Assembly: GCF_035083965.1 (NCBI RefSeq)
Contig: NC_089732.1
Span: 6,945,383-7,009,382, forward strand
Direction of reading: 5' to 3'
Source: Branchiostoma lanceolatum
Taxonomy: Eukaryota; Chordata; Leptocardii; Amphioxiformes; Branchiostomatidae
Length of the DNA: 64,000 bases
Part shown: piece after piece, positions 55,501-64,000 of the stretch
How the letters are laid out: every line of letters starts with the position of its first letter
Position numbering within the stretch: the first letter of the stretch is position 1
Program-made: the position numbers and the translations under genes
Notes under the pieces: generated by a model
What the model saw: the letters and a program-made list of their open reading frames with translations, nothing else
Database searches by the model: none
Told to the model about the DNA's origin: nothing

Positions 55501-58500
55501 TGTGACCACTCAACCTGTTTGTTGTGATTTTGAAAGATTTGATCCTGAACTTCTTTGTTCCCACATTTCCTCAAAAGGTCATATTAATTTTTTTTATTTT
55601 GTACTTTTCATTACTAAATAACCACCTTAAGGTGAAGGTGTTCAATTAAACTTTTTCTGCTGTTTCGTTGAGATTTTTTGCTTCTCAGCAATAAAGAATT
55701 TACCAAGTGTACCCCTTAAAGTTGATGGTTGAGGGTTTGAGAAGCATTTCTTGAGGGGAAACCCTTTAGCTGAATAAAGAAACATCAGGAGATACTTCTT
55801 CTACAAAAAACATAAGGCACAGCAGAAGGAATGTAGGAATGACAGGGGTCAAGGAGGTGGTGACATTGTTGCCTAAACATTGAAAGGAGAAGCAGCAAAG
55901 CTCCAGAACTTAGTAACGTACACAACTGGAATGTCACAACGACCCAAAATGTTTCCTTTCTAATTTACATCTACACACTAATTACTTTACCTATTGGATC
56001 TAGGAATACATGTCATTTAATACATCTGGTCATACATGTACACATTAGTGTTTTATTTCATTCTCAAACCTTTAAACTTCTTTGAGGAAATGTTAAGGGT
56101 GGGTTTGGACTACTGGAATGTCACAAGGGCCCAAAATGTTTTCTTTCTTATTTACATCTACACACTTATAGTCTTACAATTACTTCATCTATTTGATCTA
56201 GGAATACATGTCATCTGGTCATACATGTACGTGTACATGTATGAAGTGTTTTATTTCATTCTCAAACTTCTCAACTTCTTTGAAGACATGTCAATGTGGG
56301 TTTGGACTGGCTTTTAGCCAGAAGTCAAATTACTAGCATTTCTAAGAAAACAGTCTGACATCTAGAAAATGCATGGTATGCTTCTTGTCTTACTCTATTT
56401 TCTGCTTCTTTCTTTTATTCTCTCTACCATATTCTTTCCTTATCTCATTTTACTACATTTTCGGAATATGCATGTTAATCTTTAATGACTATCTACTTCA
56501 CCTCAGTTGTACTAACTTAAAGTACATGACTGTATATAGCTAATAAGTACATACTTTGAGTTTTTCCGGCAACTTGTTTTGTCAAATATTTGGGTACGAA
56601 TCATAGATGTATACTCCAACCAGGAGGTTAGCCTTACATGTGAGATTTCATATGCTCCCTACTGTGTGACCACCAAAGACGAACATTTCTCCAATAAAAA
56701 TCCAAATGCCAAACAGTCTTCAGGCCTTTCGCCTACAAATAAGCACTGCTCAGAAAAAATGTAATCACCTTTTGAATAAAATCTTTGGGTTAGAGACCGA
56801 CGGTCTGTTTTGTTCATTATCAATGTAGCAACAATCTATATAATATTTCTAACCAAAAATCAATGTCCCTCCTCTCTAACATTTTCTAATCTGATATATA
56901 CATAGTCCCCACAGTGGACATGGTACTTTAGCATTTAAGTTATTACCAGTCGTGCTGTTATGCCACATCAAGTATAGTATCTACAGAGAGGAACAGAATC
57001 TAGTCTGACAGTCTCTGATCATAGGATGTACATTTGTGTAGTCTGTAATAAATCATTAATTCGGAAGATGTACAGTGTGTTTTAGAGTTGTATCTTCCTA
57101 ATGCCACTTTCTTACTAGAAAGCAGTTGCAGATAAAAATCCTTAAACTGCAATTTTCCCTTTACAACCAGTTAAGTGCGTAAAGTATCTTCCACATGTGG
57201 GTACAGTCAGATGGAAGCGACAAAGATTTTCACAGCAAGCCTACAAACATGTTGCCAATCAGCTTCTGAAGGACGTCATGCTGATTATGCCCAATTTGCC
57301 ATTAAACCAATATAGAAACTCATTCATTTCACTTACTGGCCGGTAAACCAATAGAGAAAGTCATTTATTTCACTTAATGGTCTGGTGTAGGTGAAAGAGT
57401 CCAGTGCACAGTGTGGAGAGCATGCTACCTAAGTGTAAGGAGCTTGCTACTGAAAAATGGTAACAACTTTAAGAATGATGGAATTCAATGACATGTATAA
57501 CTGTTACAGTACTACCAGTATGTAACCCCTCAAGTCATGGAAGTATCAAAGGAGTAGGTGTGTCACTATCAAAGGAGTAGGTGTGTCACATCTTCCAAAA
57601 CAGTGAAACTGCTTGAGTTTCTGGTGAAAGGAATTATGGCTTAGTGTCGTTTTTGAAACACAGTAGCCCTAATGTGGCCAAATCTTGGTGTTGAAAATCT
57701 TCTTTCTGCAGTTGCAGTAAATGTCAATAATAATAATGAAACACTGTCATATCAAATGTGCAATTCGTTTTCCACTTTTTTTTGTGAAAAAAAAAGGACT
57801 AAAAGACTAAAAGTTTGTACTGAGGTAATGTGATAGCAGCGAGTTAATTCCTTTTAGTTTGAAATGTAAGCTGTCAACATGCTTAATGTGTTTCAGATGT
57901 CAAAGGTTTGGATGGTGATAAAATGTTTAACTTAAACCCAATAAAAGAAAAGGTGTATACTATTAAGTCTCATTTGATGTACAAATGTACATTAGACACC
58001 TTGTTCTACACCTGTGTGTTCACTATTAAATGTATGTCCTCATTTTGTCACTTTCAATTTAGCCATTGGGCATGGATTTGTATCAAAGATCATTCTTATT
58101 GCCGAAAAAATCTGGCTTTGCGCTGTATTGCTACATTTGATTTGTTGTTTTAAAGTAGCATAACAGCACAAATACAGGGGAAAAAGGAGAATATACAAGT
58201 CATGTATGTCACTTATATACATTATGTACATGTACATTTGTACATTTGTACTACTCAAATATGAAGATATGCGCTTTTTGCAAGCTAACTGGTACCTCAC
58301 TTCTGTTTGGGCATTCGAGCCATACTTTTCAGAACCTTTGACCCGAAGACATCCTCGTGGTTTAACACACTAAGATTTCTCAAGCTCTGCTAGATTCAGT
58401 GAATGTGTGACCAGTGGAAACTTCTTGGTATTCATCCAAGAACCACCATATCAAAAATAAACATTGGTATTCAAAACACACTATTTTATAGACCATCTAA

Positions 58501-61500
58501 ACCACCACCACCTGATGCAACATCCAACAGATTTCATGCAGCCTTATTTTTCTGCACCTTGATGAACTCAATCAGAGTGAAAAGTGGCATAAGAAATTGC
58601 CTGGGTGACACTGATCTTAGTTACACTATACAGGTTGAAGAGTGTTGGCTGGGACTTAAACAGGTTTGGCTCCAGGAGTGGCCTCTGCTACCCCTATAGG
58701 ACGGATGTCCTAATTCTCTGTGACAATTCCTCCAACCCTGGCAGCTGTCTTGAATATCCACACAGTCATCAAAGGATCTGACTTAAAGCCTTGCTTAAAC
58801 TTACTACCTTTATCTGAGCATGTACAGGCACAGTGTACATTGTAGATAAAAGACTCAAGAAAACACCAGTCAAACTCAAAACAAATGCACACTGCCTCAC
58901 ATGTAGTCTGTGATGCATATGTACAGATAGTAGACTATTGCAGGGCTAGATACTTATCTTTGGTGCACCTAAGGCCACACCAATTTAATTTCTTGGTTAA
59001 CAGATTTTTTTTTAATTTTAGCACGAGCACATGATTAAAACAGAAGGCTAGGGTGAAAACTTGCACCTGACCCTGTTCACTCCCTGAAACTGTGTGCACC
59101 AAAGTCCAAACTTTCCTCTGAGATTCTGTTTTCATATTGATTTTCCAATCTAGCTTTTTTTTCAAATTCCGTTAACCAAGAAATTAAAATGGTGTGGCTT
59201 AACCTTGAAATTTAGGTGCACAGAAAAAAAATCTGTGTACACAGAGAATAAACTAGAATGTCAGCAAAACCTAACTTCCTCGATCTACAAACCTCACTTT
59301 TCAGAGCTTCAATTTGAAACTCTACAGCTAACAATTTTCAACAGGTAATAAAACAACGGTTCAAGAATATGATGTATACTACATGTATAATTTATAAAAT
59401 GGTCCCTTTTTATCCGTAACAGGTGAATACTACACAAGTATCTATGTGCACCAGTGCACCCACGTTCAAAACTTAGGAGCATAGCTCCAATTTTGGGTGC
59501 ACAAAAGCTCATATGCACCCAGCATTTCAAGCCTTGGACTATTATTAGTTATGACAAGTTTTGAAGTGTTTTGGGCTGGATGCCAGCCACTGGTCTGGGT
59601 TCTTGTGACAGGTGCTCAAAGTTATCGCAAGGTACACTGTGAAGACTAACAGCAGACCTGACTTAGCCTACAACTGGAACATTGCCAGATAAAATTTGCT
59701 GGACATTGTTCCCCCTGGGAAAAATGACGGTGTGATTTGAAGTACGCTTCACCTCAACCTGCTTTGTGATTTGTTTCTTTCATACATTTTTAGCAAGTCC
59801 TATAGAATACAAAATTAAAGGTACTAGCCTAGATTGTGCAAAAGGACCCACCAGTTTGTTGTAAAACCATGTCCTTGACTCTTCACTTGAAAGTTCATCT
59901 GTGTTGGTACTGAATTGGTAGAAGTCGTTCTGAATCAAAGTTGAACTGCCAGGTTGAACACAAAAATTGATCCACTGCTCACCGAGTCACGTGTTCTATC
60001 TGCAGAACGTTACATCACAGAAGCAGTGGATTGCTCATTCCTTGAAAATCAGTCCAAAATTTGTACAATTTTTGTGTTGGCAAATGCAGTTCAACTTTTA
60101 TTCAGAATGTCCTTGACTCGTTGGTGATCATTACTGATTGATCACCTTTTCTGTCTCTCTCCACAGACACAACACAGACCATTGCCATCACTGATCAGTG
60201 TGGTAACCTGACTCACCTCTCCGACCCCGCCACTCACAGGACGTCCTCCACCCTGTACGGGGCCTGGATGAAGGACCCCCTGGCCTGTAAAGGGGACGTC
60301 AACAGTATCTGGCTGATGGAGGACTGGTACAGTAACGTCGTGCTGGAGTATAGCGACATGGAGAACTTTCTAGCTCAGAAGGAGGCTGAGACGTACAACC
60401 TCCCGTACAACTGGTGGGGGACGGGGCACGTCGTGTATAAAGGGGCGCTGTTCTACCACTCACGCAACAAGATCGTCAAGTACGACTTCATGCAGGAGGA
60501 GGTCGTGGCGGAGAGAAAACTCAACAACATCGGACCGTACCATTACCAATGGGGAGGGGCGACTCTGGTAGACTTTGCTGTCGACGAGAAGGGCTTGTGG
60601 GCCATCTACGCGGCCCAGGAGGGTCATGGGAAGCTGGTGGTGAGCAGGATGGACCCTGACGACCTCTCCTTTACGCAGACGTGGACTACCGAGCAGCTGA
60701 AGACTGATGCTGGCAATGCCTTTATGATCTGTGGAGTCCTGTATACCACTAGGTCTGACATCAAGCAGAACATCATCAACTATGCCTTTGACACAGAGAC
60801 TGGGAAAAGTAACGCCCTGAGCATCCCATTGGTCTCCAAGTACGGCGCTACCTCCATGGTAGACTACAATCCTAAGGATAAGATGATTTATGCATGGGAC
60901 AACGGCAACTTGGTGACATACAATGTGACCTTAGAGACATTTGGGAAAACCTAGGTGTTATCATATGCAGCAAGAAAATGGAACTTATAATCTGCTTTAT
61001 CTATAATTGATAACCATAACTTTGCTAAAAGTACCTCAAGTAAGTACCTCAAAGTGCCTTTGGAGTGATCATTAAATTTGTATTATTGATAATTTTGTAG
61101 AAATATGGATGGGACAAATGGCAATATGTTGTGAATAGTTCTTTCTGCAGGATAAGATCACATTTTGCCTACTAACCCTCCAAGTTCTTGTCTGTAAATA
61201 ATGTCACCTAATAACTGATATACTGCCTCACTTATGTGTGACTAACTGTTGTATTACTGCATAGTGTTGAAGAGAAGTTTCCCTTGTTTTCAGCTGCAAT
61301 AGTTTCAGCCAGATCATTTATACAAAGTTATCTTCTATATACTATTAGCATGCTTTACAAGAAAGGACTGTATATGTATAGGTTGAGAATATGGCACATT
61401 TTGAAGAAAAATTAACTTCCGCAACTGAGTCGGACAAAAATGGGCCATTTCTATATCATTACTAAAAGTATTAAGCAAGAGCAAGGGAGGAATAGCATTA

Positions 61501-64000
61501 TTTCTATTTAAAATTTTCATTAAGAATTTCAAGCATTCCACATAGCATTGCCGTGATAGGGATTACTGATATACAAAAGGATATACATGTAAACCTTACA
61601 AATTCAGCAATGCTCCAGACATGTGCAAGCAAGGAATAGTAAATTAATTCCTGGTTGTTCAACCATGAACTGTGGACAGTGGAAACCTTCTATGACAATG
61701 TAAAACCTTTATTTCTGAAATGTACAGAAATATTTGTTACCCTGTATACTGTATAGTACCATCATTCAGTCACAAACATAGGAGAAAATGTACATGTATA
61801 TCTTGCAAGGCAATAAAATTCAAAAGAACACCTACCTTTGCAGATATTTGTTGGTGTCTTCTTCACTCGTCCCACAATTCCTGGCAGGAAGTCTGGCCAC
61901 GCCCGCACGTTTCCCACATTCTTCTGACAGGTGGTTGCCATGGTGAAGACGTCGTCCTCCGACAGGACGTAGTCCCACAGTTGTAGGAGGCTCATCTGAC
62001 CGATGAATGACTGGGGAGCGTTGAAGTCTCCTCCTAGCGAGTCCTGTTCTTGTCCCAAGACAAAAGCACCTCCTCCTGTGAACAACAACAGCAAGATGTG
62101 TACCACAAATAAGAATGACAGCAATGATGATATAAGATATTTTCAAGTAAGTCTCAATCAAATAAGATAATTTTCAGTGATTCAGTCAATTAAGCATCAA
62201 GAATCATTAATTTTGGTGTTTAAACTAAGTTTCAAATCTCAATCTCTTTTGTCTGTCACTTTTTTCTTTAACCATCATGATCACACACTCCAGCATTGTC
62301 CTGGTACTTCTTTCTTGCTTGAGCATGCTGCTTGGATCTTGACCATGGCAAGGTGTGGGTCTTCTGATACGCAGGACTGGTGTCCTAGTTAATCCCTATG
62401 AAGGACTGCTACCTCCACCAGTGATATTCAACGGGGTTGAACCTCCAATCTAAGTTGTTATTTCCAACCACGTACACGACCAGCTTGTGCTCCCCTTTAT
62501 ATGGAGTCATCACAATAGAACAAAATGAAGAGAGCTTTCACAGCTCTCTTAGTGGCATATTTCTACACAGGTACATGTACATGTAGCTGCAGAACACAGC
62601 GCATCATCACAATTACATCTCTCACCTGGTATAACACTGTCCGTTCCCAGTCCCTGTCCCTCGTCCACCGGGTAGCCATTTTTGTAGATCCTCCACACCC
62701 CTCCCTCTGAGGTCCATGTGACACAGATGTGGTGCCAGCGACCGTCGTTAGCTGTCACGTCTGTCACCTTGCTGTTCCCACCGATGTACAGCACAAAACT
62801 GAAATAAAAAATTGAAAAAGAACAGCTTTTTATTCCAGATGGGAACATCACGAGCTTTTCACAAAATATTCCTTCATTTTCATCATCTTACCAACATCAG
62901 AAAAACCCTAAGCTTGTACTAGTCTTGTAGAAAAAGTTAAAGACTTTGTAATGGTTAGTATTTAGAAGATAAAAATGAGATGTATGGCTGCAAAACCAAC
63001 AAGAGTTCAAAGACCTCATATCTCCATGAAATATTCATTCATTTTCATACTTACCAACATCAGAAAAACCTAGGCCTGTAGAACAAATTCAAGTGATGAT
63101 TATGACTTGGAAGGTAAGATAAACTGAAATGTATGGCTGCAAAACAACTAGTCTAAGAGTTCCACAATCTCACACTTTTGCCAAATGATTCTAACCTTTT
63201 TGACTGATGTGTTTTTCATTTATCATGCAAATAATGTCATCATTTGCACACACACACACACACACACACGCTCCCCAAAACATAACCTTCTTGGCAAAGG
63301 TAACTAACCCATTATAGTCTGTCAGCACAAATGTGTTGTCCTCTAGGCTAGTTGCGTAAGACAGTGGGGTTCCGTAGTTCTGCTTGTCCATGCTGCGCAT
63401 CCAGAAGGCACACGTCAGCGCCTTCAGTGATGGGATGCTGTCAATCATCACGTAATCAACAGTCCCAGAGCTCTCAAACTCAAGGTTGAAATCCGAGGGT
63501 ACCTCTGCAAGAAAAATCAGAATCATTTGTTGCACATGTAGTTATTGTTGTAAAAAAACTAATTTAGGATAGGGCTATCGGCATACCTTGAGCATTTCAT
63601 TACCTACAAAAGGATTAACATCTACTGAAACATAATTCCATCACATAATTCAGCCACCAAGAAAATGTACGTCCAAACAGATCTCCAACCCAACATCCCA
63701 TAGTATAATGGACTCCTGTATATAAAACCTGTACATACCTGGGGGTGCTGCACTAGAGATGTCTCTAGCCCACTGTTTTTCAAAGTGGCAGATTTATGTA
63801 ACCTGGAGGATTAAGAGGTTGTGGTTTGAACAAATATTTACAATGAAAATGACAGTGAACATCACACTCACCTGTCTCACAGTTGGCACCTGAGAAGGCA
63901 GGTGCACACACGCAGGTGTAGCTGCCCACCTGGTCCAGGCAGGTGGCACCATTCTGACAGGGATCAGACTCACACTCATCAATGTCGATCTCACACAGAT
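24026..64000 (-). CDS. SVEP1: SVEP1 / polydom, C-terminal part (5' end outside window), 18 exons
   Basis: SVEP1 is a large secreted adhesion protein that binds integrin alpha9beta1 and acts in lymphatic and vascular development in vertebrates. Exons in order: 63872-64000 (cut by the edge), 63309-63504, 62626-62798, 61836-62075, 39080-39250, 38526-38702, 37639-37764, 36955-37050, 29408-36670, 28823-28996, 27947-28123, 27433-27606, 26745-26918, 26110-26280, 25483-25578, 25086-25181, 24542-24635, 24026-24074. All junctions are GT/AG and keep one frame for about 3,257 codons. The order EGF, pentraxin, 2 CCP, EGF, 47 CCP, 3 EGF matches the C-terminal architecture of polydom and no other family I know. 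The von Willebrand A and HYR domains should lie to the right. Human SVEP1 has 34 CCPs in total; 49 are already visible here. Confidence 0.9.
24832..25004 (-). mobile_element. Second full copy of the hairpin-cored element family
   Basis: This lies between SVEP1 EGF exons, opposite in orientation to the copy at 18267. It shares the head CGATGAAGGTTAGACATCC and arms TTACTCAAGCAACTGG / CCAGTTGCTTGAGTAA. An 8-base direct repeat TAGTGCTA flanks it (24824-24831 and 25005-25012). The duplication length differs from the 13 bases at 18254. Confidence 0.75.
26110..28996 (-). CDS. SVEP1: SVEP1: five single-exon CCP modules
   Basis: Exons 28823-28996, 27947-28123, 27433-27606, 26745-26918 and 26110-26280 each encode one CCP module of 57-59 residues with phase 1-1 ends. 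Four have the normal four cysteines and conserved Trp. The fourth (26745-26918) keeps the first and third cysteines (ECPPP and TCQLNQTW) but has Ser where the second is expected (RLKSEEGY) and ends AVPI where the fourth is expected. Because CCP disulfides pair 1-3 and 2-4, exactly one bond is missing. Confidence 0.88.
29408..36670 (-). CDS. SVEP1: SVEP1 giant exon: half CCP plus 41 complete CCP modules
   Basis: An uninterrupted 7,263-base exon, phase 1 at both ends, starts with the second half of the module begun in exon 36955-37050 and continues with 41 complete CCPs of about 58 residues. Each has the CCP pattern of four cysteines, a Gly-Tyr or Gly-Phe after the second cysteine and a Trp before the fourth. 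Modules are joined by short linkers such as EPVSCGQP and RPVNCGQP. Many NxS/T sites suggest heavy N-glycosylation. Modules 27-37 (about 30110-32023) alternate between two subtypes. Module 12 (near 34490-34520) has an acidic insertion, DESDETD, before its last cysteine. The boundaries are the acceptor CTGACAG at 36670 and the donor GTAAGT after 29408. Confidence 0.93.
36955..37050 (-). CDS. SVEP1: SVEP1: exon encoding first half of a split CCP
   Basis: The exon encodes [12 protein letters not shown] through LEYKCNT, that is, the first two cysteines of a CCP. The glycine codon after CNT is split by the intron and is completed by the giant exon, which continues GYVLNG. It is 96 bases with phase 1 ends. 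Confidence 0.85.
37172..37347. mobile_element. Long fold-back element in SVEP1 intron
   Basis: Arms of roughly 70 bases face each other around a short loop near 37257. The core arms contain GGGTTCCGGCAGGTTTTTGA and its complement, plus CTTTCTACTTTGTC and its complement. The outer ends TACTCTCC and GGAGAGTA are flanked by direct repeats ACATTC (37166-37171 and 37348-37353). It is non-coding. Confidence 0.78.
37639..37764 (-). CDS. SVEP1: SVEP1: calcium-binding EGF exon between CCP blocks
   Basis: One 41-residue EGF begins [13 protein letters not shown] and contains [10 protein letters not shown], the Asp/Asn-hydroxylation and calcium-binding signature. It is phase 1-1. Its place, between two CCPs and the long CCP series, is the same as in vertebrate polydom as I recall it. 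Confidence 0.87.
38526..39250 (-). CDS. SVEP1: SVEP1: two single-exon CCP modules after the pentraxin domain
   Basis: Exon 39080-39250 encodes a CCP starting [13 protein letters not shown] and ending AAGCK. Exon 38526-38702 encodes one starting [12 protein letters not shown] and ending RPTCL. Both are phase 1-1. The acceptor of the second is placed at TTAAG (exon from 38702) because only this keeps the frame. The first joins in frame to the pentraxin exon 22.6 kb away. Confidence 0.83.
41230..41510 (-). mobile_element. SINE-like element, minus orientation
   Basis: The stretch shares TTTTTACACCTGGGTGGAGTG followed by AGGAACGTCGTGTAAAGGGC with the copies at 16250-16290 and, reversed, 8760-8820. 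It ends in a B-box-like complement (GGAATCAAACCC) near 41470. The left part contains GTAGGGACGACAGTGGGTTG. It is probably a longer member of the tRNA-derived SINE family. Confidence 0.55.
44560..44700. promoter_or_regulatory. CpG-rich patch, possible promoter
   Basis: A dense cluster of CpG (CCCGCGCTCG, CACGCGCGCTCGCGCTAG) precedes CAAAATGGCGCCGG, a YY1-type AAATGGCG core like that at the POLE4 start. It stands out from the AT-rich intron around it and could be a promoter, for example for a 5' exon of the downstream olfactomedin gene. No transcript evidence is available. Confidence 0.25.
47545..48540 (+). repeat. Repeat with 128-bp internal units bearing ATGCAAAT / ATTTGCAT pairs
   Basis: The left part (about 47545-47940) carries AACTCGAGAAGGCTTGGGTG and AACTCAAGAAGGGCTTGATG phrases. 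The right part repeats a unit in which ATGCAAAT is followed, 9-10 bases on, by ATTTGCATAATTAATGAG. Pairs start at 47970, 48098 and 48226, exactly 128 bases apart. Decayed pairs lie near 48346 and 48474. Inverted copies lie at 49680-50140, and fragments at about 38150-38460, 42270-42500 and 44020. Confidence 0.72.
48841..49130 (-). pseudogene. Possible frameshifted CAP-domain (GAPR-1-like) relic
   Basis: On the minus strand one frame gives [19 protein letters not shown]. Another, overlapping it, gives [20 protein letters not shown] followed shortly by [15 protein letters not shown]. These fall in the order of the GLIPR2/GAPR-1 motifs: the E-I-x-D-x-D-Y stretch, H-F-T-A-x-V-W...G-V-G, and a R-Y-x-P-x-G-N-F tail. 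No single frame spans them, so at least one frameshift is required. I see no flanking exons. The assignment rests on short motif resemblance only. Confidence 0.3.
49521..49616. mobile_element. Fold-back element related to the 7113-7221 insertion
   Basis: It starts TAGCCTGGATGCCAGACC and ends with the near complement GGTCTGGCATCCAGGCTA, so it shares the terminal TAGCCTGG with the element upstream of SPICE1. Flanking nine bases CTTAAATTT and CTTTAATCT agree at 7 of 9 positions, a possible decayed target duplication. A half end (TTCCAGGCTA) lies just upstream at about 49497-49506. Confidence 0.72.
49680..50140 (-). repeat. Inverted copy of the 47545-48540 repeat
   Basis: Read on the minus strand, this follows the left part and one octamer pair of 47545-48005. 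ATGCAAAT / ATTTGCAT lies at about 49699-49725. The phrases ACTTAAGAATGACTGGATGG and GGTATGTGGGTAGGTCTTC parallel those near 47620-47670. The GGGGGCCC/CCCTAGC segment also corresponds. The two copies face each other across about 1.2 kb. Confidence 0.7.
52138..60954 (+). CDS. Secreted coiled-coil olfactomedin-domain protein, 2 coding exons
   Basis: Exons 52138-53047 and 60167-60954 join in phase 1 to give 565 residues. A hydrophobic segment at about 13-28 ([17 protein letters not shown]) is a likely signal peptide. C48 and C62 precede a long coiled coil (about 69-300). The olfactomedin domain starts near 312. It keeps the single conserved disulfide pair, CGNL (C315) with [10 protein letters not shown] (C492), as well as [14 protein letters not shown] and the late [14 protein letters not shown] motif. 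C344 is extra. This is the layout of the myocilin, gliomedin and olfactomedin-like proteins, which oligomerise through the coil and bind extracellular partners; the exact orthologue is not clear. The gene lies entirely within a SVEP1 intron on the other strand. Upstream non-coding exons are possible. Confidence 0.85.
54177..54325. repeat. Repeat related to 1408-1560
   Basis: AGTGTTTGCTGTGGTTTTGA followed by GTTCGCG-type words, a 'GTAGCGCTACAGTCACACAA' middle and a final CACTAACCACCGCAAACATT parallel the element near 1408 in order. It is more diverged than the left copy. Confidence 0.5.
55929..56305 (+). repeat. Tandem duplication, two copies of about 188 bp
   Basis: AATGTCACAACGACCCAAAA and AATGTCACAAGGGCCCAAAA mark the start of the two copies, about 188 bases apart. 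Both then show TTTACATCTACACACT, GATCTAGGAATACATGTCAT, GGTCATACATGTAC and GTGTTTTATTTCATTCTCAA. Moderate divergence shows the duplication is not very recent. Confidence 0.75.
58960..59545 (-). repeat. GGTGCAC-type repeat, inverted
   Basis: TGCACCAGTGCACCCACGTT, then GGAGCATAGCTCCAATTTTG and GGTGCACAAAAGCTCATATG appear near 59450-59515. They are the complement of the order seen at 10620-10735. Related TGGTGCACCTAAGGCCACAC text lies near 58960. Confidence 0.5.
61071..61076 (+). promoter_or_regulatory. Candidate polyadenylation signal of the olfactomedin gene
   Basis: ATTAAA lies 117 bases after the stop codon. A canonical AATAAA at 61812-61817 is also possible, but it is only 18 bases from the SVEP1 pentraxin exon on the other strand. 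Confidence 0.35.
61836..63504 (-). CDS. SVEP1: SVEP1: pentraxin (laminin-G-like) domain, three exons
   Basis: Exons 63309-63504, 62626-62798 and 61836-62075 encode one pentraxin domain of about 200 residues. The pentraxin signature H-x-C-x-T-W-x-S is present as HICVTWTS. The calcium-site region [10 protein letters not shown] and the C-terminal [16 protein letters not shown] are also present. The first exon begins [19 protein letters not shown]. Exon phases are 1-2, 2-1 and 1-1. Order and motifs match the pentraxin of vertebrate polydom. Confidence 0.9.
63246..63269. repeat. (CA)n microsatellite
   Basis: About eleven CA units lie in the SVEP1 intron next to the first pentraxin exon. Confidence 0.85.
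63872..64000 (-). CDS. SVEP1: SVEP1: calcium-binding EGF exon, cut by the window edge
   Basis: The visible part encodes the end of one EGF (LCEI) and a complete calcium-binding [19 protein letters not shown], the [10 protein letters not shown] hydroxylation signature and GANCE. The donor site after 63872 is phase 1, in agreement with the pentraxin exon that follows. The exon continues past base 64000. Confidence 0.87.

Larger units (their letters stand above)
53048..60166. other. 7.1-kb intron of the olfactomedin gene
   Basis: No further exon is required, because the flanking exons are in phase. The interval contains repeats at 54177-54325, a 188-bp tandem duplication at 55929-56305, a 23-bp duplication near 57544-57590 (AAGGAGTAGGTGTGTCAC twice) and GGTGCAC-type repeat sequence at 58960-59545. 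The remaining AT-rich sequence shows nothing I can name. Confidence 0.55.

Noticed and set aside
52138..60954. Olfactomedin domain as part of SVEP1
   Set aside because: It lies on the opposite strand, and the SVEP1 exons on either side join in phase without it.
1..64000. A new defence, toxin or viral system
   Set aside because: All recognisable genes are ordinary chordate genes; no viral, polymerase, nuclease or toxin-type gene is visible.

Overview
The window is animal nuclear DNA and almost certainly comes from a cephalochordate (amphioxus, Branchiostoma-like). The genes are chordate orthologues (POLE4, CCDC152, SPICE1, SVEP1). Most introns are a few hundred bases long with GT/AG ends. The non-coding DNA is AT-rich, crowded with short fold-back and tRNA-derived repeats, and full of the palindrome TACATGTA. 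The genus is an inference; the gene identities rest on conserved motifs and on splice phases that close exactly.

Layout from left to right. 1-2.2 kb has no recognisable gene. 2.19-3.25 kb (+) is POLE4, the small histone-fold subunit of DNA polymerase epsilon, complete in four exons. 3.84-6.31 kb (-) is a CCDC152-type coiled-coil protein, complete in eight exons and tail-to-tail with POLE4. About 1.07 kb of shared upstream DNA, holding a perfect fold-back insertion, separates it from SPICE1 (7.37-22.65 kb, +). SPICE1 is a centriole and spindle protein, assembled here as 20 coding exons and about 925 residues. Its fifth intron contains a complete single-exon class A GPCR gene of the S1P/LPA (EDG) type on the same strand (11.57-12.86 kb), with altered DRY and NPxxY motifs.

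24.03 kb to the right edge (-) is the C-terminal 3,250 or so residues of SVEP1 (polydom), a secreted adhesion protein. Reading 5' to 3' (right to left), it has a calcium-binding EGF, a pentraxin domain, two sushi (CCP) modules, a calcium-binding EGF, one split CCP, a single 7.26-kb exon carrying 41 CCPs, five single-exon CCPs, three short EGFs and a tail. Its N-terminal part lies beyond the window. A 22.6-kb SVEP1 intron (39.25-61.84 kb) holds, on the opposite strand, a secreted coiled-coil/olfactomedin-domain gene (52.14-60.95 kb, +), many repeats and a probable relic of a CAP-domain gene.

The genes do not form an operon or one pathway. POLE4 and SPICE1 act in replication and the centrosome cycle, while SVEP1 and the olfactomedin protein are both predicted to be extracellular. 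I found no prokaryotic feature, CRISPR array or viral gene. The strongest oddities are the giant CCP exon and its two-module amplification, a CCP that has lost exactly one of its two disulfides, two genes nested in host introns, the atypical GPCR, and recent fold-back insertions with intact target-site duplications.
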